Origin: Flavivirga spongiicola
Lineage (GTDB): Bacteria; Bacteroidota; Bacteroidia; Flavobacteriales; Flavobacteriaceae
Length of the DNA: 64,000 nucleotides
Direction of reading: 5' to 3'
NCBI RefSeq assembly: GCF_030540825.1
Contig: NZ_JAUOEO010000001.1
Span: forward strand, 1,647,001-1,711,000
Under the pieces are notes generated by a model that worked only from the letters and a program-made list of their open reading frames with translations, ran no database searches and was not told the DNA's origin. A program made the translations under genes and the position numbers. Of this stretch, positions 28,302-37,617 are shown one piece after another (positions within the stretch are counted from its first letter, which is position 1; every line of letters starts with the position of its first letter).

Positions 28302-30557
28302 TTATCTCTTCTTTTTAAATGCTTTCTTTTTCTTCTTTTTTCCGAAAATTCTTTTAAAAAACCCATCTCGCTTTTCCGGATTACAATCCAAATCGTCCAG
28401 AACTTCCTGAGAAAATGTTTCAAATTTGCTTTTTGTAATACTATTAAAACGGGTATCTGCATTCATTTTTTGATAAAATTTTGCAAAAACCGGTAATGCT
28501 GAATTGGCTCCCTGACCTATCCCGGTAGATTTAAATCCTAAACTATGATTATCATTACCAACCCATGTTACAGTAACAAGTTTGGGAGTGATACCCACAA
28601 ACCAGCCATCTTTATTATTCTGAGTCGTCCCCGTTTTTCCAGCCATATCATTTTTAAGCTGATATATTGTTCTCAGCCTGGATGCTGTTCCTGTATTCAC
28701 TGTAGACTGCATCATTTTCAATAGCACCTGCCTGGTGTAATCGCTATACCCTTTTTCCTTACTAACTTCAGGCTTAAATGACGCTATTACATTCCCGGCT
28801 TTATCTTCAATTTTGGTAATCGTATAAGGCTTAACACTTTTACTGGTATTCACATAACCAGCATAAACACCTGTGAGTTCTTTCAAATTAATCTCTGCAA
28901 CACCTAAAGCCAACGACGGTTTCTCAGGAAGCTGTTTAGAAATACCCATTTTTTTCACTTGTTCTACGACACTTTCTATTCCAACTTTATTTAAAACTTT
29001 TACCGCAATGGTATTCACCGAATTACTTAATGCCGTTTCTAAATTATAGTTAAGATGCTCTGTGTCTTCATCCTTTCCCGAGTTAGCAGGCGTCCAGTTA
29101 TCGAAATCTGTATAAGTTACTTCAGATAATGAAAAATAAGTACAGGGTTTCATGCCCTTTTCAACAGCTGTAGTATATACAAAAGGCTTGAATGTCGACC
29201 CTACCTGACGCTCACTTTGCGATACATGATCATATTTAAAAAACCGATAATCAATGCCGCCTAAATAAGCTCTTATAGCTCCCGTTTGAGGTTCTATAGA
29301 TAGCATCCCTGTATTTAAAAACTTCATATAATGCTTTAAACTATCAATAGTAGATACGTTTTGAATCGTATTTCCCGCCCATGTAAATAATTCCGTTTTA
29401 CGTTTTACAGATAATGAATCTAATATTTGTGCTTCTGTTAACCCTGATTTTTTATATGATTTGTAAACCGGAAGGTTTCTTACCGCTGCTTGAATAATGT
29501 CTTTGTTCTTAAGCCACGGCGCTGATTTTCCATAGGATTTCTCGTGAGCACTTTGTAAGCCTGAAAGGTGTTCTTTCATAGCTGTTTCAGCAAGTGCTTG
29601 CATGTCCGAATCTAAAGTCGTGTGAACAATCAAACCATCTCTATACAAATCATACGAGTCGCCATTTTCTTTTTTTAACGTATCTAATAGTGTTGCTAGT
29701 TCTTTTTTTACTTCTGCTCTAAAATAAGGTGCTAATCCTACATCATGATTAAAAGATTTATAGTTTAAAACGATATGCTCCTTTGTAAACAAATCAACCG
29801 AATCCTGAGATATATAACCATATTTTAACATTTGCTGAAAGACCACATTCCTTCGTGATAGACTGCGCTCTATATATAGTCTTGGGTTATAATAGCTTGT
29901 TGCTTTTAAAGTTCCTACGAGTGTTGATGCTTCAGAATGGGTTAATGCGGATGCCGATTTATTGAAAAATTTACGCGTGGCACTTTCAATACCATACGTA
30001 TTATCGGAAAAGGGAACCGTATTAAGGTAAAGCGTTAGAATCTCTTCTTTAGAATAAATAGCTTCAATACGTTTCGCTATAATAGACTCTTTAAACTTAT
30101 TGATGAGCATGCTAAATACAGCATGTTTTTTTCTTCCAAATAAATTTTTAGCCAATTGAAGCGTAATGGTACTACCTCCTCCAGCCGATTTATCCCGTAA
30201 AATAATGCTTTTAAAAAAAACACGAAGCAAACTCATATTATCAACACCATCGTGCTCATAAAAACGTGCATCTTCCGTCGCTATTAAAGCATCAATGAGG
30301 TGTTTTGGAAAATCTTTAAAAGTTAAAGGTTGCCTATCATAAATATAATACTTGCCTATTAGTTTACCGTCCTTATCCAAGACTTGAGTTGCCTCAGCTT
30401 GTTTAATAGAACTTAAATCTGCTTCGGTGGGTAGTTTTCCGAAAAAACCTAAAAGGACACTTATATAAATGATCGCAAAAAAAACAATAACAGCGGCGCA
30501 AATCAACATGGACCACTTAACCCATTTTTTTTTCAATAACGATAAAATCCAATTCAT
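28302..30557 (-). CDS. Penicillin-binding protein 1A-type transglycosylase/transpeptidase
   Basis: The 751-residue class A PBP has one N-terminal membrane helix (VIVFFAIIYISVLLGFF), a glycosyltransferase domain with EDARFYEHDGVD and GGSTITLQLAKNLF, and a transpeptidase domain with nucleophile motif GSTFKP (SxxK), SNSVNT (SxN) and KTGTTQNNKDGW (KTG). It polymerises and cross-links peptidoglycan in the periplasm. The C-terminus is a Lys-rich tail (KKKKKKAFKKKR), usual in flavobacterial homologues. It is a single-gene unit on the minus strand flanked by intergenic repeats. Confidence 0.96.
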   Translation of the reverse strand: MNWILSLLKKKWVKWSMLICAAVIVFFAIIYISVLLGFFGKLPTEADLSSIKQAEATQVLDKDGKLIGKYYIYDRQPLTFKDFPKHLIDALIATEDARFYEHDGVDNMSLLRVFFKSIILRDKSAGGGSTITLQLAKNLFGRKKHAVFSMLINKFKESIIAKRIEAIYSKEEILTLYLNTVPFSDNTYGIESATRKFFNKSASALTHSEASTLVGTLKATSYYNPRLYIERSLSRRNVVFQQMLKYGYISQDSVDLFTKEHIVLNYKSFNHDVGLAPYFRAEVKKELATLLDTLKKENGDSYDLYRDGLIVHTTLDSDMQALAETAMKEHLSGLQSAHEKSYGKSAPWLKNKDIIQAAVRNLPVYKSYKKSGLTEAQILDSLSVKRKTELFTWAGNTIQNVSTIDSLKHYMKFLNTGMLSIEPQTGAIRAYLGGIDYRFFKYDHVSQSERQVGSTFKPFVYTTAVEKGMKPCTYFSLSEVTYTDFDNWTPANSGKDEDTEHLNYNLETALSNSVNTIAVKVLNKVGIESVVEQVKKMGISKQLPEKPSLALGVAEINLKELTGVYAGYVNTSKSVKPYTITKIEDKAGNVIASFKPEVSKEKGYSDYTRQVLLKMMQSTVNTGTASRLRTIYQLKNDMAGKTGTTQNNKDGWFVGITPKLVTVTWVGNDNHSLGFKSTGIGQGANSALPVFAKFYQKMNADTRFNSITKSKFETFSQEVLDDLDCNPEKRDGFFKRIFGKKKKKKAFKKKR

Positions 30558-30649
30558 TTTGGGGTTATGCTTTTTTGTTTACGCTTAGGTTGTCTAAAAA
30601 TGCTATTCTGTATGCCATGAAGAATCCCTTAAAAACATAATGCACTTAT

Positions 30650-30722
30650 TTACAGAATCATAAGATTCTTCGCTTTAGCCTGTCTTGAGCGACAGTCGAA
30701 AGGCTCTGAATGACAAAATATA
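30650..30722. repeat. Dispersed intergenic repeat (GAATGACA family)
   Basis: Contains AAGATTCTTCGCTTTAGCC, GAGCGACAGTCGAAAGGC and CTGAATGACAAAAT, recurring modules of the palindromic repeat family in this genome. It lies between the ends of hflX and the start of the PBP gene. Confidence 0.55.
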
Positions 30723-30739
30723 TTACTTTTTTGACCTCA

Positions 30740-31960
30740 TTATTTACCCATATCCTCATAATTGTAATCTGGATACAAGAAATGATTATAAGGGAAACGC
30801 GTTACATGAATATCTCGAACCTCATCGTAAACACGTTTTTTAAAGTCTTCTAAATTACTTTTATTTATTGCCGAAATAAACAAGGCATTATTACCTACTT
30901 TGCTCATCCAGGTACTTTTCCATTCTTCTAAAGAATAGTGTTTTTCTGTACGTTCTGTTTCTAAATCATCTTCCTCTAAAGGCTCCGCTTCATAGGCATC
31001 TATCTTATTAAATACCATTATAGTGGGCTTGTCTCCACTCTTTATTTCTCCTAAAATCTTGTTTACAGATTCAATATGTTCCTCAAAATTTGGATGCGAA
31101 ATATCAACAACATGCAATAATAAATCAGCTTCTCTCACCTCATCCAAAGTACTTTTAAAACTATCTACCAATTGGGTAGGTAACTTTCTTATAAACCCAA
31201 CCGTATCACTTAATAAAAACGGTAAGTTTTGAATCACTACTTTTCTAACCGTTGTATCTAAAGTAGCGAACAGTTTGTTTTCGGCAAAAACAGCACTTTT
31301 ACTAACTACATTCATTAACGTAGATTTACCAACATTCGTATAACCAACCAATGCCACTCGCACCATCTTACCACGGTTACCGCGTTGTACCGCCATTTGT
31401 TTATCGATCGTTTTTATCCGCGCTTTAAGCAAAGCTATCTTATCACGTACAATACGTCTATCTGTTTCTATTTCGGTTTCCCCGGGACCACGCATGCCTA
31501 TACCCCCTTTTTGACGCTCAAGGTGCGTCCACATACCTCTTAATCGCGGTAGTAAGTATTCGCATTGTGCCAACTCTACCTGAGTTCTGGCATAACTTGT
31601 CTGTGCCCGTTGTGCAAAAATATCGAGGATTAAGTTGGTTCTATCTAATACCTTAACATTAAGTATTTTACTAATATTTCGTTCTTGTGCCGCAGATAAT
31701 TCATCATCAAAAATAGCCGTACCAACATCGTTATCTTCTATAAACTGACGGACATCTTCCATCTTACCAGTCCCTATAAATGTTTTAGGATTTGGCATCT
31801 CCATTTTTTGAGTAAAGCGTTTTATAGCGTAACCCCCGGCAGTAAATGTTAAGAACTCCAACTCATCTAAATATTCCTTAGATTTCACCTCATCTTGATC
31901 TTTAGTAATAATGCCTATTAAAACAGCTTTTTCTAAAGCCGTATCTTTCTTTTCTATCAT
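30740..31960 (-). CDS. hflX: GTPase HflX
   Basis: The 406-residue protein has an N-terminal HflX domain, the Gly-rich GGIGMRGPGETEIETDRR linker near residue 155, and a G domain with P-loop GYTNVGKSTLMN, DTVGFIRKLP (G3) and NKID (G4). HflX is a ribosome-associated GTPase that splits stalled or idle ribosomes under stress. A repeat of the GAATGACA family lies between it and the PBP gene. Confidence 0.96.
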   Translation of the reverse strand: MIEKKDTALEKAVLIGIITKDQDEVKSKEYLDELEFLTFTAGGYAIKRFTQKMEMPNPKTFIGTGKMEDVRQFIEDNDVGTAIFDDELSAAQERNISKILNVKVLDRTNLILDIFAQRAQTSYARTQVELAQCEYLLPRLRGMWTHLERQKGGIGMRGPGETEIETDRRIVRDKIALLKARIKTIDKQMAVQRGNRGKMVRVALVGYTNVGKSTLMNVVSKSAVFAENKLFATLDTTVRKVVIQNLPFLLSDTVGFIRKLPTQLVDSFKSTLDEVREADLLLHVVDISHPNFEEHIESVNKILGEIKSGDKPTIMVFNKIDAYEAEPLEEDDLETERTEKHYSLEEWKSTWMSKVGNNALFISAINKSNLEDFKKRVYDEVRDIHVTRFPYNHFLYPDYNYEDMGK

Positions 31961-32022
31961 GTTGCAAAGTTAAACATTTACAGGTATTATTATTTTTATA
32001 TTTTTAAGCCTATTTTTGATTT

Positions 32023-32991
32023 ATGACAGACGCTTTTGAAGACATTCCCATTCGTAATGAGATGCAGACCGTAGCATTTTATAACCTCGAAAATTTATTT
32101 GATATTCATGACGACAAGCACACTCATGATAATGATTTTCTACCAACTTCGGTTAAAAAATGGACGCCTAAACGCTATAAAAACAAACTTAGAAAATTAG
32201 GCTTTGCGATCTCTAATATTGGAAGAAGAGAAACTGGAAAACACCCTGCTCTTGTTGGTTTAGCTGAAGTTGAAAACGCTTCCGTTATTGAAGATTTAAT
32301 CGACTCTAAACATTTAGAAGACTGTCATTACGATTTTGTGCACTATGATTCTTTAGATGAGCGTGGTATTGATGTCGCTTTGTTATATGATACGAATGCT
32401 TTTAAAGTTCTTGCTTCCGAAACTTTTACCGTTCAACTATTTGATGATGATGGCTCTCCGGATTACACACGAGATATCTTATTAGTTTCTGGTTTGCTTG
32501 ATGGTGAAACTGTTCATATTATTGTGAATCATTGGTCGTCCAGACGCGAAGGCGCAAAAGAAACGGAACACAAACGTATGGCATCGTCTAATAAGGCTGG
32601 GGAAGTTATTTCGATGTTACGCGACGAACATCCTGATGCAAAAATTATTGTTATTGGTGATTTTAATGACGACCCTACCAGCAACAGTATTAAACAACTC
32701 GCTGACCATTTCGATCTGTACAATCCTATGGAAACCTTGCGATCTTACAATAGAGGCACGACGAACCACAACAGACAATGGAATTTATTTGATCAAATTC
32801 TATTCTCAACGAATTTCTTTCAAAGTACCACTAACAAATTTGAGTTTAGTACTGCTAATATTTTCGATGAAGATTTTCTAAAACTCTTTAATGGAAAATA
32901 TAAAGGCACGCCTTATAGAACCTATGTTGGTAAAAAATACAAAGGCGGTTATAGTGACCATTTCCCCGTGTATGCTATTTTTAAGAAATAA
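32023..32991 (+). CDS. Endonuclease/exonuclease/phosphatase family protein
   Basis: The 322-residue protein carries the EEP fold motifs: FYNLENLFDIHDD at the N-terminus, HPALVGLAEVEN with the metal-binding Glu, VNHWSSRREG, VIGDFNDDPTS (GDFN motif) and the C-terminal GGYSDHFPVYA with the catalytic His. No signal peptide is obvious. The substrate may be DNA, RNA or phospholipid and cannot be chosen from sequence. Divergent from hflX. Confidence 0.92.
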   Translation: MTDAFEDIPIRNEMQTVAFYNLENLFDIHDDKHTHDNDFLPTSVKKWTPKRYKNKLRKLGFAISNIGRRETGKHPALVGLAEVENASVIEDLIDSKHLEDCHYDFVHYDSLDERGIDVALLYDTNAFKVLASETFTVQLFDDDGSPDYTRDILLVSGLLDGETVHIIVNHWSSRREGAKETEHKRMASSNKAGEVISMLRDEHPDAKIIVIGDFNDDPTSNSIKQLADHFDLYNPMETLRSYNRGTTNHNRQWNLFDQILFSTNFFQSTTNKFEFSTANIFDEDFLKLFNGKYKGTPYRTYVGKKYKGGYSDHFPVYAIFKK

Positions 32992-33839
32992 GAACGTAGA
33001 CCGCTTTGCTGTTAGAACCAAGAATCAAGACTATGTCATCCAGAAGCCTGCCTGTCGGCAGCTACAGTGTACCCACAAATTAATAAACATTAATAATTAT
33101 ACCATGTTCTTTTTGCCATAGCCGCAAAAAGAACCAAAAAAGTCTAGGCTTACTAAAATTCTGCTGAAAATACTACGGAGACCCCAGCCACAGATAAAAA
33201 GAACTCGCCTTATGTCCTTTGTTTATTTACTTACTCTTTTGCATTCACCATAAATACAGGGCTATCAATAATCTAATACTTGGCTCAAACAGCTTTTTAT
33301 CTCTAAGCCTTTGTACTGACTCCTTGATTTTCAACAGAATTCTAGATAGGCCATTGTGCCAGCCTCCATGATCATTCTTTTTTAAGGTGATCAAGTCTCT
33401 CTGCCTGTTGTTGAGAAAAGACCATAGGGCTGTCCCCGACCTTTCGGAAGAATAAAGAACAAAAGCTTCGGAGCACCGGAGCATTGGCGTTGGCAATTGC
33501 GGTGGGGCGACGCGAAGTTTTGTACTTGGTTCTTCTCTAGCGACAGCATGAGAAGAAATTCCTCTCGAAAGGGCGTCTTTTCTTTTGTTACTTTTCTTTG
33601 GACGAGCAAAGAAAAGTAAGTAAAAAACTTTTATTTTTTATACCAAAAAAGATGTGGGTACACCCTAGCTGTCAGCAGACAGGGAGCAACGACTGTGGCA
33701 ATCTGTTTATCGTTAACTATAGACTAAATTGAAATAAAAAAGAACAGGTTCTCACGTCGCGCTTTGGCGCTCCTCAGAATGACAAAACATAATGAGATCC
33801 TATAATACTGAACCAAGTTCAGCACAGGCAATTTCAGAA
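32992..33839. repeat. Gene-free region of palindromic repeats
   Basis: About 850 bases with no convincing gene. Two perfect hairpins stand out: GTTCTTTTTGC/GCAAAAAGAAC (33106-33116 and 33124-33134) and TTACTTTTCTTTG/CAAAGAAAAGTAA (33588-33600 and 33607-33619). Fragments of the GAATGACA family occur near 33030 and 33775. The GC content is locally higher (33430-33540) than the flanks. Short ORFs here lack motifs or codon character and I treat them as spurious. Confidence 0.6.
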
Positions 33840-34217
33840 CTATGCAGCCTGATAAACAACATAACTCAACCCCAAAGCAGCTATAGGCAACAACCAAAGT
33901 AACCAAATGTTATAATGCTGTGTTTTCTTTTTATTCATTTTCGCATTAATCATCATCCGTTTTTTACCTGTATACTGCATCCAGTTTTTAAAGTAAATAA
34001 ACACCGCCATTAAAACAAATAAGGTCCATGCTTTGGTAGACGACATGGTAACCATGTTCATTTGCCTAAAAAACCCTGCAAAGAAAACACCCAAAAGCAA
34101 TAGTAATGAAACCTGTAAAAGTGTGACATAGGTAATAGCTATATTATTCGCTTTTTGCTTGTACTTGGCTTTGTATTGCGAAAACATATTATAGAATAAG
34201 ATATCGAATAGGTTCAT
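33840..34217 (-). CDS. Hypothetical two- or three-helix membrane protein
   Basis: The 125-residue protein has membrane segments VTLLQVSLLLLLGVFFAGFF, AWTLFVLMAVFIYF and a C-terminal WLLWLLPIAALGLSYVVY, with a basic loop KKRMMINAKMNKKK between the last two. ATG 34217 (MNLFDILFYNMF) is preferred over the longer frame because it begins at the conserved-looking amphipathic start. No family assigned; likely an inner-membrane protein. Confidence 0.7.
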   Translation of the reverse strand: MNLFDILFYNMFSQYKAKYKQKANNIAITYVTLLQVSLLLLLGVFFAGFFRQMNMVTMSSTKAWTLFVLMAVFIYFKNWMQYTGKKRMMINAKMNKKKTQHYNIWLLWLLPIAALGLSYVVYQAA

Positions 34218-34607
34218 TATTAGCTTTTCTATTAAAAAAATCAAAACTACGGTAAATAATTAATACTAACCCATTGTGCATTTTGATAAAATTTTATCAA
34301 TTCGAGTGAATTTTGCTCATTTTTATGAGGAAAATTAGTATCGAGAATCAAATTTTTAGATTTTAAAGCAGGTCCTCGACACAATTTTCTATCGAAAATC
34401 ACTCGAACTGACATTTCGTTTAAGTAAATAATCCAAAATGCACAACGGGTTAATACTAATAAAAACTAGAATTCTAATAGGTCTTCGACTTTAGTCTATG
34501 CTGAGCGCAGTCGAAGTACTCAAGACAGGCTAAAGTCGAAAGGCTCAGACCGACATTACAACCTTAATTTAATGACATTAGGCTCTCAACACCTCTATCT
34601 ATTACAG
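34218..34607. repeat. Gap with a ~200-base imperfect palindrome and a second repeat
   Basis: Arms 34259-34285 and 34434-34460 are complementary at 24 of 27 positions (core TTGTGCATTTTG), and inner arms TTCGAGTGA (34301-34309) and TCACTCGAA (34399-34407) are perfect. A second element follows at 34488-34555 with TCGACTTTAG and CTAAAGTCGA. No gene seen. Confidence 0.7.
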
Positions 34608-36452
34608 TCAAATATTTCCAACAAAATCTAAAAAGACTTTTTTATGAAGTTCAAGATCCATATTAGGCGAAAGCGCTACCCGGGCAATATAATCTTTGTC
34701 GCCTTCTTTAGTCGTCCCTTGTGTAGATGTAGCAGGTATCGTCCAGTAACATCCTTTTAACTGGCCATAGCTCACGCAATATTTACTTTCATTAGGGATT
34801 TCTGTAATCATTAAATGGATTAATTTATGATTTAACGCTCTTTTATAAGATTCTTTTTCTTCAGCAGTATGCCCTTTAGTGGGAAGATCTAATGAAAATA
34901 CAGAAGGGGTAAATCCTTTGCTTGCCAATGCTTCTGAAACAAAATTGATTTTTGCCTCCGGTAAAGTATCATTGATAAAGTTTACAAATTCACGCGTGTT
35001 CTTATAAGCATCATGAATTCTTTGTTTCATCGAAGGTAATTGTTTTGCTAATATTTCCATTTGAAAATCTGTAGCTTCGTTATCGCAAAGTTTTAGATGC
35101 ATTTCTATTTTTTCCATCAAAGCTTCAGATTTTTTATTTGCTACACAGTAGCCGGCAGTACATAGCCCGCCACTTGGAAATTTCGATCCACTGGCAAATG
35201 AAATAGTCTTAATCGTTGACAGGATGTCATCTTCACCTAAAAAATGTACATTAGGACAAAATGTTTGATCTAAAATAAAAACGGGGTCGATAGCAATTTC
35301 ACCATTTTTTGTTTTACGGGGGGCACTTAAAACCTCTTTTAATTTTATTAAATCTGGAACTTCAACCCTAGGGTTTGTTGGAATTTCAGCGATTATGTAT
35401 GGTATAGCATCTTCGATAGCAATTTTATCTAAAACCATATCAATACTTTGAACCATATCTTTACCACCATCAACTGGTAAATCCAACACTTCAACATTGT
35501 CAATGCAAGTGGCAACACGTCTTGCCTGGTCGTTTGTTCCTCCATAACAATTTGGAGGCACTATAATTTTGATATCTTTTCCTTTATGTTTTTCCAGTGC
35601 ATCGTGAATGAGCCCCATTAAAATCGCATATTGAATAGATAGTCCACTAGAACCAACTAGCGCTTTTGTGTTTGTACCAGTAACGTCTGCAATTGAATCT
35701 AAGACACGTGTTTTGTTTGTCTCAACATGGCTATCCTTATTATCAAAAGAAGACTTCTCTACTAGAAATTTTAAGGCAGCAAGAGCATTCGCTGGCGTCA
35801 TTGCAATGGTCTCTCTTCTTCGAACATGCTGAATTTCTGAGACATAATTTTCATTTTGTTCACCATTTACTAATAAAACACTTCCCAGATGAGCATGAAC
35901 ATTGATGAAAAAATCAATATTTGAGTTGAGATCGAAATTACAAATATCATCTTGTTCTGAAATAAAAACGGTACTACCGTTAAACACAGAAACCTGTTCT
36001 TCTTTCTCAACATGCTTTAAGTCAAATTTATAACCGTAAATATCCCTTAGTATTTCAACATCAAAAAAATCAGGTAATTCACCTGAATAAATGATTCGAG
36101 TGTTTTTATTATCTAATAAGTTTTTTCTTAAAACTGCTAAAATAGGAACCGTCTTTGAGGAAAAGCTTATCACATTATTAGATTCTAGATTATTTAAGTT
36201 TGCGATGCCCCATTCTAGTATACAAGATAATGGATGACCTAATCGAATATAATCGAAAGCAGTAGGTAATTCGCTTAATGCAGGCAATTCATAATTATTC
36301 TCATTAAATAAGATTTCAAACTGTTCTAAGAATTGAACTTTGGCCAATTCTTCATTATAAATATCTAATCGATGGGTTGTTAGACTCAACCAACCAGTTG
36401 GTATATTTTTTAATACATCTTTAATATAATTTAGCATTTTATTGTCTTGCAT
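34608..36452 (-). CDS. PLP-dependent Cys/Met metabolism-type enzyme with N-terminal extension
   Basis: The ~614-residue protein has a PLP-fold core in its C-terminal two thirds: GSSGLSIQYAILMGLIHDAL (cofactor phosphate site), PPNCYGGTNDQARR, an Asp in PVFILDQTFCPN and the Schiff-base Lys in FASGSKFPSGG near residue 425. This resembles cystathionine-synthase-type enzymes. About 200 N-terminal residues form an additional domain without motifs I know. ATG 36452 (MQDNKML) has a Shine-Dalgarno-like AAGGTGG six bases upstream and is preferred to the GTG nine bases earlier. Reaction unknown. It borders the cassette-like island. Confidence 0.82.
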   Translation of the reverse strand: MQDNKMLNYIKDVLKNIPTGWLSLTTHRLDIYNEELAKVQFLEQFEILFNENNYELPALSELPTAFDYIRLGHPLSCILEWGIANLNNLESNNVISFSSKTVPILAVLRKNLLDNKNTRIIYSGELPDFFDVEILRDIYGYKFDLKHVEKEEQVSVFNGSTVFISEQDDICNFDLNSNIDFFINVHAHLGSVLLVNGEQNENYVSEIQHVRRRETIAMTPANALAALKFLVEKSSFDNKDSHVETNKTRVLDSIADVTGTNTKALVGSSGLSIQYAILMGLIHDALEKHKGKDIKIIVPPNCYGGTNDQARRVATCIDNVEVLDLPVDGGKDMVQSIDMVLDKIAIEDAIPYIIAEIPTNPRVEVPDLIKLKEVLSAPRKTKNGEIAIDPVFILDQTFCPNVHFLGEDDILSTIKTISFASGSKFPSGGLCTAGYCVANKKSEALMEKIEMHLKLCDNEATDFQMEILAKQLPSMKQRIHDAYKNTREFVNFINDTLPEAKINFVSEALASKGFTPSVFSLDLPTKGHTAEEKESYKRALNHKLIHLMITEIPNESKYCVSYGQLKGCYWTIPATSTQGTTKEGDKDYIARVALSPNMDLELHKKVFLDFVGNI

Positions 36453-36508
36453 AATTTCCACCTTTAGATAGGCCGGTAATATACATTAATTAGATTTTTT
36501 TTAAAAGT

Positions 36509-36606
36509 GTTACAAGGCGTTTTGTTAGATTGAGCCTAACTTTTAGTATATGAAGTGTAGCAACTCCCAAGAGGACTATGCATTATATGCAACTTTGTTG
36601 TAGGTA
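36509..36606 (-). repeat. attC-like recombination site 1 with flanking 44-bp repeat
   Basis: On the minus strand it reads CTACCTACAAC (36606 downwards), an imperfect hairpin, then GTTAGGC (36540-36534). GTTACAAGGC...GCCTAACTTTTAGTATATG (36509-36552) is repeated nearly exactly at 44596-44640. It lies just after the stop of the lipocalin-like gene. Confidence 0.5.
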
Positions 36607-36611
36607 GTTTT

Positions 36612-37319
36612 TTATTGCGGAAAATCATGAATTCTTTTAAATGTTCTTGTCACAATACTATCCGTATTCAATAACTTTAGTGTCATTGAATTTTTATTAG
36701 AATCAACTTTCCAAAAATCTCTTTTCAATTGGTCTCCATATGGTATTAATTCAACTTCAGGTTTATGTCCATGAACATTATAAACGCCATTTATTCTTCC
36801 TTTCTCCGATCCAATGACAAATCGCTTATCCCATCTAAAAAACAAGTATTCAACTGTGTTTGTATTTCCTGATTGTGTAAAGTAATTTCCTTCTCCAATT
36901 GCTTCCTCCAATTTCCATAATCCAAGTAAATTATCCCCATATGTTTCCGGGAGTTTGTAGGATCGGATTAACGAGACCTTTATACTATCACCTTCCTCCA
37001 TTCTTTTCCAAGTCATTTCATTTTTATTAATCATGACTTTGAAAGGCTCATTAAGGTCATTTAATCCATTTGAATTCAAAATTGACAGCTCATTGGTTTT
37101 CGGATTTAACGACCAGGTTCCAATGGAATGCTGGAACCACCCGTTGCCCGACTGTTGCGTGAAATCAGAATTGAATCTCATCCATCGTCCATTTGGGGTT
37201 ATTTTTTCTTCTCCAACTATTACAGATTTAACGACCCAAAGCCCTTCAATTGCTTGTTTGTTTTCACAGCTGGTAAAAAAACAAAGGCTAAATAGTATTA
37301 GAAAATAAAAAATTCTCAT
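36612..37319 (-). CDS. Lipocalin-like lipoprotein (cassette gene)
   Basis: The 235-residue protein has a lipoprotein signal (FYFLILFSLCFFTSCENK), then two similar beta-rich domains: IEGLWVVKSVIVGEEKITPNGRWMRF and LLGLWKLEEAIGEGNYFTQSGN, each with the GxW start of lipocalin-like/DUF4923-type domains. It is probably a periplasmic binding or structural protein. ATG 37319 gives the signal peptide; the longer frame adds 39 residues before it. It is followed directly by attC-like site 1 and is the last gene of the cassette-like island. Confidence 0.75.
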   Translation of the reverse strand: MRIFYFLILFSLCFFTSCENKQAIEGLWVVKSVIVGEEKITPNGRWMRFNSDFTQQSGNGWFQHSIGTWSLNPKTNELSILNSNGLNDLNEPFKVMINKNEMTWKRMEEGDSIKVSLIRSYKLPETYGDNLLGLWKLEEAIGEGNYFTQSGNTNTVEYLFFRWDKRFVIGSEKGRINGVYNVHGHKPEVELIPYGDQLKRDFWKVDSNKNSMTLKLLNTDSIVTRTFKRIHDFPQ

Positions 37320-37616
37320 GTTATCTTTTAATTGTTTACAATGTGTTTTCGTATGCTTAGTTGCATTGACTAGGTCTAAGTTAACAAAAGAAAACGAACC
37401 ATTAGGAAAATCCTCGCAGATTTTCCGAGCACACACAGAACAAGTAATTTATTATACACATTGGGTGTTGTACAAATTAAAATAAATCACTTGAAATTTT
37501 GCCATACAATTGCTCAAAAGAGTGAACTTTGACTAATTTATTGTATGTTTTAACGTCATTAGTATTAACTTTGAAGAACTGGGCTAGTGTTTTCATAGGA
37601 TACGGTGTTGTGCGTA
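37320..37616 (-). repeat. attC-like boundary 2 and promoter region
   Basis: GTTGTGCGTA (plus 37607-37616) ends the unit encoding 37618-38598 and matches that unit's own start motif (38625-38616). The inner hairpin is weak. A CGCAGATTTTCCGAGC block (37410-37428) resembles one at 44693. No gene. Confidence 0.45.
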
Positions 37617-37617
37617 G

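Noticed and set aside
33245..33906. Several minus-strand ORFs of 60-83 codons in the 33 kb gap
   Set aside because: They lie in palindromic repeats with locally raised GC content, have no motifs or ribosome-binding sites, and overlap each other in different frames.
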